Of a DNA stretch of 27,238 nt, positions 1 to 7,556 are shown piece by piece. Under the pieces are notes generated by a model. That model searched no databases, was not told the origin of the DNA, and saw only the letters and a program-made list of their open reading frames with translations. Made by a program: the position numbers and the translations under genes. Position 1 is the stretch's first letter. Every line of letters begins with the position of its first letter. This DNA is from Rhodocyclaceae bacterium (lineage in GTDB: Bacteria; Pseudomonadota; Gammaproteobacteria; Burkholderiales; Rhodocyclaceae): assembly GCA_023230455.1 (NCBI GenBank), contig JALNXH010000030.1, positions 1-27,238 on the forward strand. The letters run 5' to 3'.

Positions 1-195
1 CGGCCGATCTGCACCTCCTCGACCGCCGCCTCGAACCCGCTGCGCCGTGGGTCCCTCAGCACGAGGCACAAAGCGGCACTCCCCGTAAATCGTGGATTCC
101 GATCGTGGATGTCTCCCAGGAAGGTTCCCCTCATCCGTTCAGTGGCTTCGGCTTGTAGCGGGGCGACGGGGATATGCAGTGCGGAGGAGGGCAGT
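1..195. other. Left-edge flank, no confident gene
   Basis: No recognisable gene lies here. On the minus strand an open frame starts with ATG at 134 and runs off the left edge (44 codons). Its second half has strongly GC-rich third positions (LCLVLRDPRRSGFEAAVEEV), which would fit the 5' end of a gene leaving the window. There is no convincing ribosome binding site and I do not recognise the protein. The plus-strand frame of the AraC gene also stays open to the left edge, but the residues before 196 look non-coding. The stretch probably holds the promoter of the AraC-type gene that follows. Confidence 0.25.
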
Positions 196-1005
196 TTGAG
201 AAGCCATAAAAAAGCGCATCGCGAGATGTCAAGTTCGACCTTGGATACACCCGGCCGGATCCTGATCATCAACCGGGATCTGCTGCTCTATGTGGGGCTG
301 CACGGATCGCCGTCGGAGCGTACGTTCGGTGCGCTGACGTTTTATTTCCCCTTCGACCATTCGCTGAGCGTGCAACTGAACGACGAACCTTGGCAATTGT
401 GCGGCTATGCAGTCGTCCCGCCTTACGTTCCGCATCGGGTTACGACGACGGACAAGCTATATCGCGTGCTGATGGTCGAAACCGAAAATATCGACATCGC
501 GGCGTTGCTGCAAAAATTCGGAGGCGAGGAGGGCAATGCGCTCGTCTCACGCATCGGCGAACGCATTAACGCATTGCTCGGCCGCCTGGACGCCAGCGAC
601 CGCCATGGCGAGTTGCCGGAACCCAATCTGGAAGCCTTGTTTTTCGACATCCCGTTGCCGCGGCGGGAACTCGATCCGCGTATTCGCAAGGTCGTGGACC
701 GTATCAACCGGCATCCCGACGAAAATTTCTCGGCGCGGGACTGTGCGCGCGAGGTCGCGCTTTCCCCCTCCCGCTTTATCCATCTGTTCAACGCGGAACT
801 GGGCGTGACTCTGCGCAGCTTCAAGCTCTGGAAGCGGGCGAGGAACTTTCTCGGCTATGTTACCCATCCGTCGAATCTCACCGATCTTGCCCTGGACATA
901 GGTTATCCGGATGCGACCTATTTCAGCCATTCGATCCGCCGTATATACGGCTTGAAGCCGAAGGATATCTTCGCCGGTTCGCGCCGCTTGCGCCTCTACA
1001 GCTAG
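196..1005 (+). CDS. AraC-family transcriptional regulator 1
   Basis: Cytoplasmic DNA-binding regulator of 269 aa. The last ~100 residues are a two-helix-turn-helix AraC domain: RIRKVVDRINRHPDENFSA leads into the first HTH, and the second ends with the family signature GYPDATYFSHSIRRIYGLKP. The N-terminal ~170 residues are a cupin-like ligand-sensing domain (PPYVPHR motif). I prefer a TTG start at 196 because GGAGGAGGG lies 6 bases upstream; the ATG at 226 has no comparable site, and the TTG start gives nearly the same length as the paralogue at the right end (268 aa). The other candidate is ATG 226 (259 aa). It is convergent with the kinase gene and their stop codons overlap in CTAG. It is one of three paralogous regulators in the window that share both N-terminal and DNA-binding domains. 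The effector is unknown. Confidence 0.9.
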   Translation: MRSHKKAHREMSSSTLDTPGRILIINRDLLLYVGLHGSPSERTFGALTFYFPFDHSLSVQLNDEPWQLCGYAVVPPYVPHRVTTTDKLYRVLMVETENIDIAALLQKFGGEEGNALVSRIGERINALLGRLDASDRHGELPEPNLEALFFDIPLPRRELDPRIRKVVDRINRHPDENFSARDCAREVALSPSRFIHLFNAELGVTLRSFKLWKRARNFLGYVTHPSNLTDLALDIGYPDATYFSHSIRRIYGLKPKDIFAGSRRLRLYS

Positions 1006-2219
1006 ACCGGATCATCCGGCGCATTGATCGCACGGTCGAGCGCATCGCGCAATTGTTCGAGCAGCGGACCGCTGACACCCATCAGCCAGGCGATGAGAAT
1101 GTCCTGATGGGTCTTGGCGTTGCGCGCGATGCGGTAGCCTGTCGCCAGCGTGATGACCACCGCTTTGTAGGCGTTGAATATCCGGTAGAAGGCCAGACGG
1201 CGGGCATCTACCGACAGGCCGGAAGACCGCTCATAGGCGGCGTAGAACTCGGCTTCGCTCATCAGCCCGCTGATGAGGAAGGTCTTGCCGTCTTCGGCGA
1301 GATGGCCGCAGGCGACATTGGTCGCATAGGCCAAGTCCTCGTGACGGTCGCCGAGATGGGCGAGCTCCCAGTCCAGCCAGGCCGAGATGCGGTTGTCCTC
1401 CTCGGTGAACAGAAAGTTGCCGGTGCGGTAGTCGCCGTGGATCATCGAGACATGATCCACCGCCGGCATGTTGCTGCGCATCCACGCCATGGCCAGACGC
1501 ATCAGTGGAACGTCCTCATTGGCGTCTTCATTCCACAGCCGTTCCCACCAGTTCAACTGCCATTCGACGGTCTGGGTCGGGTGGGTCGGTTTATCGAAGG
1601 CGTCGATATCGGCGCTGCGCCAGTCGAAGCAATGGATCGCCGCCAGATGCTCGACGAACTGCGGGCCGAGCAGGGGGCGCAGCGTGGGGCCGAGGTTGGT
1701 GGCAAGGCCTGAGACCCCGCTGGTGGCATTCGACGGTTTGGTCACGCCCTGGGCAAAGCCGTAGACAATCGCCGGATGGGGCAGACATTCGCCGTCGGGG
1801 TCGACCCAATAGGTTGGCGGCACGGGAATCCGCCCGGTGAACGCCTTGATGATCTGGAACTCGCGCAGACGGCTGGTTTCCACGATCGACTCGGGCGGCT
1901 CCATGCGCAGCACCAGGTCGGTGGACGTACGGCCGACGTCGGGTGCATCCCACTCCAGCGCGAAAGCCATCTGAATCTTCGAAGCTCCGCCGGATAGCCA
2001 GCGCGGATCGGAGATTCTGAAATCGGTCACCGAGTTTTTACGCAACAGCGCATCGATGCCCTGCACCAGGGTATTGATGGCGATCGGCGAATACGCCGGA
2101 CCGGAGCGTCGATGGAGCTTGCGGGTAAGGACTCGGTCGATTTCGCGCTCGCAGGGGAAGCGGCGGCGCAAATCTTCGATCCACGCAGGGTCGGGGCGAT
2201 TCTTGTCGATGCGATTCAT
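1002..2219 (-). CDS. APH-fold small-molecule kinase 1 (phosphotransferase family)
   Basis: Soluble 405-aa kinase of the aminoglycoside phosphotransferase/ACAD10-like superfamily. Visible motifs: a glycine-rich loop at SGGASK (residues 76-81), the catalytic Brenner-type motif HGDYRTGN at 261-268 with D263 and N268, and the metal-binding LDWE at 282-285. The usual N-lobe Lys position appears to be Arg105 (VLRMEP). ATG 2219 was chosen over the upstream ATG 2255 because GGGA precedes it and because it yields exactly the length of the second kinase at 9643. It begins 19 bp after the stop of the Mo-enzyme gene, so the two are almost surely cotranscribed. Known: members of this superfamily phosphorylate hydroxyls, and an ATP-dependent 25-hydroxysteroid kinase exists in Sterolibacterium. 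Inferred: phosphorylation of the alcohol made by the Mo enzyme. Antibiotic resistance is unlikely in this context. Confidence 0.88.
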   Translation of the reverse strand: MNRIDKNRPDPAWIEDLRRRFPCEREIDRVLTRKLHRRSGPAYSPIAINTLVQGIDALLRKNSVTDFRISDPRWLSGGASKIQMAFALEWDAPDVGRTSTDLVLRMEPPESIVETSRLREFQIIKAFTGRIPVPPTYWVDPDGECLPHPAIVYGFAQGVTKPSNATSGVSGLATNLGPTLRPLLGPQFVEHLAAIHCFDWRSADIDAFDKPTHPTQTVEWQLNWWERLWNEDANEDVPLMRLAMAWMRSNMPAVDHVSMIHGDYRTGNFLFTEEDNRISAWLDWELAHLGDRHEDLAYATNVACGHLAEDGKTFLISGLMSEAEFYAAYERSSGLSVDARRLAFYRIFNAYKAVVITLATGYRIARNAKTHQDILIAWLMGVSGPLLEQLRDALDRAINAPDDPV

Positions 2220-2238
2220 TGGTGATTTCCCGGCAGTC

Positions 2239-5127
2239 CTACACTTGTTCAGCATCGGGCAGGCGCTCGATCTCGATGCGGGTGTCGCGGTCGAAGACCG
2301 ACGGCGTGCCGTACATCAGCTTGGGCTTGAAATGCCCGTAGTCGCCAGCAAGTTCGACCGGATTCACCGGTGTCGGGCAGACGCTGTTCATGTCGCCCTT
2401 GCCGCGGAACTGGTAGCTCTCCCAGGCGTGATAAATCAGGGTCTGCCCATCCTGCAGGCTGGGCGCCACCTTGGCACGCACCTGGAATGCGCCGACGTCG
2501 TTGAATACGCGGATCCAGTCCATGTCTTTGATGCCGCGTTGTGCTGCGTCGTTCTGCGAAACCAACAGGAAGGGGTCGGGCCGATGAAGGCGCAGCATCA
2601 TCGGGCTATCGCGCCAGGCCGAGTGGATGCTCCAGCGCGTGTGGCCGCCGGTCATCATCAGCGGGTAGCTGCCTCCGCTCTTCGGCGGCGCCTTGTAGCG
2701 CGGCAGCAGTTCGTCGGCAGCGTCGTACCAGGGGTGGTCGAGATAGAACTGGATGCGCCGGGTGGCCGTGGGGTAGGGCACCTTGTCGCGGACGTGGAAG
2801 GTCAGCGGCGCAATCGTGTCGTTTTCCGGGAATTCGCACATATTGCCGACCGACACCGGATCTTCGGGCAGTTTTTCGAAGCGGACAAATCCCTTTTGCG
2901 TGGTCTCTTCCCATGTCTGCTTTTTGAACGAGCCGCTGAGTTCGTAGATAGTCTTGGCAACCTTGGCTTCGTCGCCTTCCTTGAACATACCTTGCATGGT
3001 CATATCGTCATAGAGCGTCGCCAGGTTGACGACTACGCCCTGAGGGCTCTTCAGCGGTTTGACGCCGCGGGCACGGGCGCGCTCTTGGATGTGTTTCGCC
3101 AGCAGTACGATGATGTCCCAGTCGCCTTTCGAATCGCCCAGCGGCTTGGTCGCCGCTTCCGATGTGGTCAGGAACGGCGACAGCGGCGTCACCCATTTGA
3201 GATTGGTGCGTTCGTACCAGGGGGCGGAGGGCAATACGTAATCGGCATGGCGCGCGGTCGAGGTGATCCGCCAGTCGAGAACGACGATTTTCTTCAATTG
3301 CGGCCAGAGGGTTTCGAGCACCTTCTGACTGCCTCGCAACCGCCTCAGCGGATTGCTGACCAACGAAAACAGGATGCGCGGGGTGCGTCCGCGCGGCGGA
3401 TTCAAGGGCTGCCAGTTCTTGTCCAGCGCTTCGTTGATCGAATCGGCAATCGGCCGCTTGAGGTGCGGGTCCCATTTCTGCGCATCCTTCGCCAGATCCA
3501 TCAGGCCACCGTGCACCTGCCAGAACAGGGTGCCGCTGGCCAGTACCGGTGTGCGGAAGGGCAGGCTGCCGGGGTGAAACAGCGCCGTGCCCAGGCCGTA
3601 AGACACCATTTCCGCCGTCGCACCGGCGGCGATTTGCTGTTCCGCCATGCCATGCAGCATGCCGAGCATTTTCTCGGCGTCCGCCATCGACGGCAGCAGG
3701 GTGAACTTGTCCATGCCATCCGGTTCGAGCAGCGGGAATCCCGAATACCCGGCGCCGCGGCGGCCGAGGTTGCCGGTCAGGCAGAAGATCAGGATGATCG
3801 CCCGTTCGGCCAGATTGCCGTAGGTGTATTTGCTCATCACGCTCTGCGCCACATTGGACATGGCCTTGGCGCGGCTGATTTCCTTGACCAGGGTGCGGAT
3901 CATCGTCGCACTGACGCCGCAGAGCTTCGACGCATTTTCCGGGGTGTACTCGGCCAGTCGGTCGCGCAGCAGCGAATACACGCTGCGTACCTCGACCGAG
4001 GTGCCGTCTTTCAGCCGGATCGTCTCGCGGGTATCGAGACGCGGATTTCCCTCGGCGGAAAGCGTGTCGAACGAGGCAACCCGCAGCCCGTTCGACGCTT
4101 CGCTCCAGAAGACGTAGCGATCTTCCTTGCCGTCAGCCTCGATGTCGGCCTGTTTGAGAAAACGCCGCGTGTCGCTGCGCACCAACAGCGGAAAGTCGGT
4201 CTGCTCCTTGAGAAAGTCGTGCTTGATCGTGTCTGCGCTGACCAGCTCATGCGCAATCGCCAACGCCAGCGCCGCGTCGGTACCCGGCTTGATCGGCACC
4301 CAGAGATCGGCCTTGATGGCGGAGGCGTTGTAGTCGGGCGCAATCGAGATGATCCGGGTACCGGCGTAACGCGCACCGGTGTAGAAGTGCGCCTGCGGAA
4401 TCTGCGTATACACCGGGTTGCCAGCCCAGAACAGGATCAGATCGGAGTTGAAGTAGTCGTCGGCCGAGCGTTCCATCACGATCTTGCCGAAAGTCTCGCC
4501 GCAGCCGCGGCGGCCGTCGCCGATTTCGCCGTTCATGTCCAGCGCGACCGATTGCGTGTAGGCGCTGAAGCGGCCCATTGCCGCCATGTTGACCCCGGCA
4601 TCGATGCCGGGACCGATGTCCCAGATGGTCCGGTCGGTGCCCTCGTTGACGGTGGCGTCAATGTAGGCCTCGGCGATATCGTCCAAGGCTTCCTTCCAGG
4701 TCACCCGTTCCCATTTTCCGGAACCGCGCGGACCGACGCGACGCAGCGGATGAGTGATCCGTGTCGGGTCGTACATCCGTTCGCTGAAGCAGCCGCCCTT
4801 CTGGCAGCCGCGCGGGTTGAAGTCAGGCACCGACGAATTCACCTGCGGATACTCCGCAGCCTGCTCTTCGCGATAGACCACGCCATCCTTGACATAGATG
4901 TCCCAGGAACAGTGAGCCTGATACCAGCAGTTAAGGAAATGGGTTGACCGTGTCACCTTGTCCCAGGTCCATTGCTGCTTGTAGACATCTTTCCAGGACT
5001 GGTATTGCGGCACACGCTTGCCTGCCGCCACCTCCGCCGCGTGTACCACAAAGTTCGGCAGCACCAGGCCGCCAGCCGTCGCCGCGCTGCTCTTGAGGAA
5101 TCCGCGACGATCGAAATTGATACTCAT
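2239..5127 (-). CDS. Type II DMSO-reductase-family Mo hydroxylase, catalytic alpha subunit (steroid C25/ethylbenzene dehydrogenase-like)
   Basis: 962-aa molybdo-bis(MGD) catalytic subunit. A Tat signal (DRRGFLKSS, residues 6-14, then a hydrophobic stretch to about 31) sends it to the periplasm. An N-terminal [4Fe-4S] site follows as H63-x3-C67-x5-C73-x34-C108. The order of conserved blocks (RGCQKGGC, PDYNASAIKADLW, RSDTRRFLKQADI, ADYVLPSAPWYE, VCPTPVNPVELAGDYGH) matches the NarG/PcrA/EbdA/steroid-C25-dehydrogenase clade. Members of that clade hydroxylate hydrocarbons with water or reduce oxyanions. ATG 5127 is chosen because GGGGGAAGG precedes it and the Tat motif starts at once; the upstream ATG 5265 would bury the signal. 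Oddities: two extra residues between the first two Cys, Glu201 at the apparent position of the Asp ligand to Mo, and no beta, gamma or delta chaperone gene alongside. With catabolic neighbours I favour a hydroxylase; the substrate is unknown. Confidence 0.93.
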   Translation of the reverse strand: MSINFDRRGFLKSSAATAGGLVLPNFVVHAAEVAAGKRVPQYQSWKDVYKQQWTWDKVTRSTHFLNCWYQAHCSWDIYVKDGVVYREEQAAEYPQVNSSVPDFNPRGCQKGGCFSERMYDPTRITHPLRRVGPRGSGKWERVTWKEALDDIAEAYIDATVNEGTDRTIWDIGPGIDAGVNMAAMGRFSAYTQSVALDMNGEIGDGRRGCGETFGKIVMERSADDYFNSDLILFWAGNPVYTQIPQAHFYTGARYAGTRIISIAPDYNASAIKADLWVPIKPGTDAALALAIAHELVSADTIKHDFLKEQTDFPLLVRSDTRRFLKQADIEADGKEDRYVFWSEASNGLRVASFDTLSAEGNPRLDTRETIRLKDGTSVEVRSVYSLLRDRLAEYTPENASKLCGVSATMIRTLVKEISRAKAMSNVAQSVMSKYTYGNLAERAIILIFCLTGNLGRRGAGYSGFPLLEPDGMDKFTLLPSMADAEKMLGMLHGMAEQQIAAGATAEMVSYGLGTALFHPGSLPFRTPVLASGTLFWQVHGGLMDLAKDAQKWDPHLKRPIADSINEALDKNWQPLNPPRGRTPRILFSLVSNPLRRLRGSQKVLETLWPQLKKIVVLDWRITSTARHADYVLPSAPWYERTNLKWVTPLSPFLTTSEAATKPLGDSKGDWDIIVLLAKHIQERARARGVKPLKSPQGVVVNLATLYDDMTMQGMFKEGDEAKVAKTIYELSGSFKKQTWEETTQKGFVRFEKLPEDPVSVGNMCEFPENDTIAPLTFHVRDKVPYPTATRRIQFYLDHPWYDAADELLPRYKAPPKSGGSYPLMMTGGHTRWSIHSAWRDSPMMLRLHRPDPFLLVSQNDAAQRGIKDMDWIRVFNDVGAFQVRAKVAPSLQDGQTLIYHAWESYQFRGKGDMNSVCPTPVNPVELAGDYGHFKPKLMYGTPSVFDRDTRIEIERLPDAEQV

Positions 5128-5420
5128 AGTTGCCTTCCCCCTGAATTCCTTATGGCTACCGCTTGCCAACGGGCAGATACAGTAGCGCTGTGAGGCAGTC
5201 AGTTCTTGTGAAAAATGACTGGAATTAGACGGTGAGAGGTTCTTTGTCGCTGAATTAACCTCCATTGGGTTGATTTCGGTGGGCCTGATTCAGGTTCGCT
5301 GGCGAGTACGGCGTTTTTAATGAACGGGCTCAAATTCTTCTTTCCAAAAATACGTTGCAGCGTCATACTCGTGCGCTGATTCAGCAGTAGTTAACATGTA
5401 AATCATCAGAGGATCAGTCG
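5128..5420. promoter_or_regulatory. Divergent promoter region with two 11-bp palindromes
   Basis: This 293-bp gap separates the divergent Mo-enzyme and MarR genes. It contains CCTGATTCAGG at 5284-5294 and GCTGATTCAGC at 5375-5385. Both are perfect odd-centred palindromes sharing the core CTGATTCAG, with starts 91 bp apart. A further imperfect palindrome, TTAACATGTAA, lies at about 5390-5400 just before the MarR ribosome binding site. These are candidate MarR operators controlling both directions. The core also occurs once inside the downstream membrane-protein gene (about 6389-6397), so a single copy can arise by chance. Confidence 0.45.
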
Positions 5421-5948
5421 ATGCGAGGAATCGAACGCCTTGCTGCCGTGAAGCGGAGCACTCCAGCCATGGCGGCGGCACTGCCCGATCTGCCGATGCC
5501 GGAAACGGTCATGATCCGGCTGCTCAGGATCAGTGCTTACGGATTGGGAACTTATTTCGAACCGGTCTTTCGCCGGCTCGGCCTGACGGAGAACTCATTT
5601 CACGTGCTTTGCCTCCTGGTGGCAGCCGAGGAAGGCAGCGCTTCGCCGAGCGAACTCAGCGAACTGGTTGGCACCAGTCGGGCCAACATGACCCGAATTC
5701 TCGATGCGTTGGTCAGCGAGGGCCTCGTGTCCCGCACCATCGAGACCCGGGACGGCAGGCGCCACGTCATCAAGATCACCCGGGCCGGATTAAAGGCGGC
5801 GAATGACGCCGTGCCGAAAATGATCGAACCGCTGAAAAGGGCGTTTTCGGACTTGAGTCCGGAGGAATTTGCCGTGATGGAAAAACTCCTGCGCAAAACC
5901 ATTACGTCCTTTGACAAAGGCGCTCAACCGCTGAAGGCAATTGCGTAA
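5421..5948 (+). CDS. MarR-family transcriptional regulator
   Basis: 175-aa winged-helix repressor. The core runs from about residue 35 to 150: a dimerisation helix, the recognition region ASPSELSELVGTSRANMTRI, and the wing with the typical DGRRHVIKIT motif, then C-terminal dimerisation helices. ATG 5421 is preceded by AGAGGA at a suitable distance. It is transcribed divergently from the Mo-enzyme/kinase unit and is followed 60 bp later by a membrane protein in the same direction. MarR proteins commonly repress the divergent catabolic operon and release DNA on binding an aromatic or lipophilic ligand. The palindromes in the shared upstream region fit this, but binding and ligand are inferred. 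Confidence 0.93.
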   Translation: MRGIERLAAVKRSTPAMAAALPDLPMPETVMIRLLRISAYGLGTYFEPVFRRLGLTENSFHVLCLLVAAEEGSASPSELSELVGTSRANMTRILDALVSEGLVSRTIETRDGRRHVIKITRAGLKAANDAVPKMIEPLKRAFSDLSPEEFAVMEKLLRKTITSFDKGAQPLKAIA

Positions 5949-6008
5949 GGCATTGAAGCCGCAATTCGGATCCACAAATCAAACGCGACACCCAGAGGAG
6001 AAATCATC

Positions 6009-6758
6009 ATGGATGAGAAAACGAGTCTCAGATATCAACTGATCAGCGCCTGGTGCGGACCGGCCTTCCTGGTCACTTTCGTCGTGCTGTGGGGCATTTT
6101 CGGCCACAACCTGCCAAACCCGTCACCTGCCCTGACGGCAACCGAACTAGCGGCGCGCTACGCGGACAATCTGGCCGAGATACGTTTCGGATTCATCGGT
6201 GCGCTGATAACCGTGGTCTTGTATCTGCCATGGAGCGCGGTACTTGCGGCGCAGATGGTCCGTATCGAAGGGCGTTATCCGGTACTCGCCTATCTGCAAT
6301 TGCTGGGCGGCGGGCTAACCGTAATGGTCGTTTCGTTCAGCGCATTCTTTTGGGTGGCCGCTGCCTTCCGCCCCGAGCGCGATCCGGCCCTGATTCAGCT
6401 GCTGACGGATCTGGGATGGTTGTGCATCGATCTGCAATACGCCTGTACAACCCTGCAAATGGTGGCCGCCGCGCTGGTGGGCCTGGCCGACAAACGACCG
6501 GTCCCGCTGTTTCCCCGCTGGGTTTGCTTTCTGACCATTTGGTGCGGCTTGAGCTTCCTGCCCGCAAGCCTGACCGGGGTACTGAAAACCGGACCGTTTG
6601 CCTGGAACGGCATGCTGAGCTACTACATCCCGTATTTGTGCTGGCTCGGGTGGTACCTCATCGCCAGCATCTGCATGATCAAGGAAGTGGGCCGTCGCAT
6701 GGGGAATCCCGATCCGCTGTCCAAAACCGACGAACGGGTCATTGGAGCCAGCGCCTAA
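6009..6758 (+). CDS. Six-helix inner-membrane protein of unknown function
   Basis: 249-aa integral membrane protein that I cannot assign to a characterised family. Hydrophobic segments lie at about residues 16-36, 58-82, 92-116, 130-157, 168-188 and 199-222, with short loops and a charged C-terminal tail (KEVGRRMGNPDPLSKTDERV) probably in the cytoplasm. No signal peptide cleavage site, transporter signature or cofactor motif is evident. AGAGGAG lies just before ATG 6009. It follows the MarR gene by 60 bp on the same strand, so the two may be one transcript and the protein may act in uptake, efflux or membrane adaptation for a hydrophobic compound; this is inference from position only. Confidence 0.82.
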   Translation: MDEKTSLRYQLISAWCGPAFLVTFVVLWGIFGHNLPNPSPALTATELAARYADNLAEIRFGFIGALITVVLYLPWSAVLAAQMVRIEGRYPVLAYLQLLGGGLTVMVVSFSAFFWVAAAFRPERDPALIQLLTDLGWLCIDLQYACTTLQMVAAALVGLADKRPVPLFPRWVCFLTIWCGLSFLPASLTGVLKTGPFAWNGMLSYYIPYLCWLGWYLIASICMIKEVGRRMGNPDPLSKTDERVIGASA

Positions 6759-6912
6759 ATATCCGTCCGCTTACGTTCGGCACGCGCACGGCGTATTTGA
6801 ACGGAAACTCTAACAGTCAGTCGCCCCGCATTCCTGCCGGGATGTGGGGGCGCGCGGCAGCTGCGGGCGAATTGGGCCGATGCTCAACTAAAGCGGCTTT
6901 ACCGCCCGGATC

Positions 6913-7311
6913 CTAGGGTGCGAGAAAGACGGCGAACGTATGCATGGTATCCAGATACTCCTTTACGCGAAGTATCTTGCCGTTCCTAAATTCAAACAGG
7001 AAATGATAGAAGTTGTTGTAGGTCCGACCGTTCTTGGCATGGGCGAGCGATTCGGTCTCTACCGCGACGCGATCCCCTTCTGCGGTGAATGCATGCGCCG
7101 TCATCGTGATCGGGCCATCGATCTGGGTAGAGATACCTTCCAAGAGCTCGCGAAATTTCTGCTTCGTATACGTCCCTGAGATCGGCATCGATCCGGCAAC
7201 CCACCATGTGGCTTCTGCGTCGAGGAAGGCCAGAACCCGTTCAATATCTCCAGTGGCGAAAGAGGCAAACATCTGCCGAACCGTTTCCTTGTTTTTTTCC
7301 GTGTTAGACAT
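6913..7311 (-). CDS. SnoaL-like/NTF2-fold polyketide cyclase-type protein 1
   Basis: Small 132-aa cytoplasmic protein with the NTF2/SnoaL-like alpha+beta cone fold: an N-terminal helical pair (KNKETVRQMFASFATGDIER), the conserved ATWWVAG strand region and the terminal VKEYLDTMHT block. Relatives include limonene-epoxide hydrolase, ketosteroid isomerase and many uncharacterised proteins, so the fold alone does not give the reaction. Two ATG codons are adjacent (7314 and 7311) behind GAGGAAAA; the second has the better spacing and is used here. It is convergent with the membrane-protein gene and lies downstream of AraC-type regulator 2 on the same strand. It is clearly homologous to the SnoaL-like protein at 22436. 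Isomerase or hydrolase activity on a pathway intermediate is possible but not shown. Confidence 0.85.
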   Translation of the reverse strand: MSNTEKNKETVRQMFASFATGDIERVLAFLDAEATWWVAGSMPISGTYTKQKFRELLEGISTQIDGPITMTAHAFTAEGDRVAVETESLAHAKNGRTYNNFYHFLFEFRNGKILRVKEYLDTMHTFAVFLAP

Positions 7312-7556
7312 CATTTTTCCTCGATGAAATTGGAATAGGTTGGAAATTCCGTGCGTCGTGAAGTTTTTCCACTCTGCACGCTGCGAATTCCGCAATATCA
7401 GCCTCCCAGTTTTCCTGGGTCAGGGGATGGCCGAAGCTCCGACGCCGGATCTCGCCACGTGAGTATAGGTATCGGCCGGACGTAAAACTTGCATCGAGCC
7501 GCTGCTTGAATTGCAGTCGGCCATCGCATCAAGCGATGCTCCGCGCGCGAATACGC

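Noticed and set aside
1002..2219. Aminoglycoside resistance gene
   Set aside because: The APH-fold motifs are real, but length, N-terminal region, paralogue pair and catabolic neighbours fit the ACAD10-like small-molecule kinase branch, not resistance enzymes.
2056..4947. Very long plus-strand open frame (963 codons) opposite the Mo-enzyme gene
   Set aside because: It is antisense to a protein with unmistakable conserved motifs, has no ribosome binding site, and its translation is compositionally odd. GC-rich codon usage keeps the opposite frame free of stops.
6759..6912. Terminator between the membrane protein and the SnoaL-like gene
   Set aside because: Only the short loop-less palindrome TAAAGCGGCTTTA and minor GC-rich partial repeats were found; none makes a convincing terminator.
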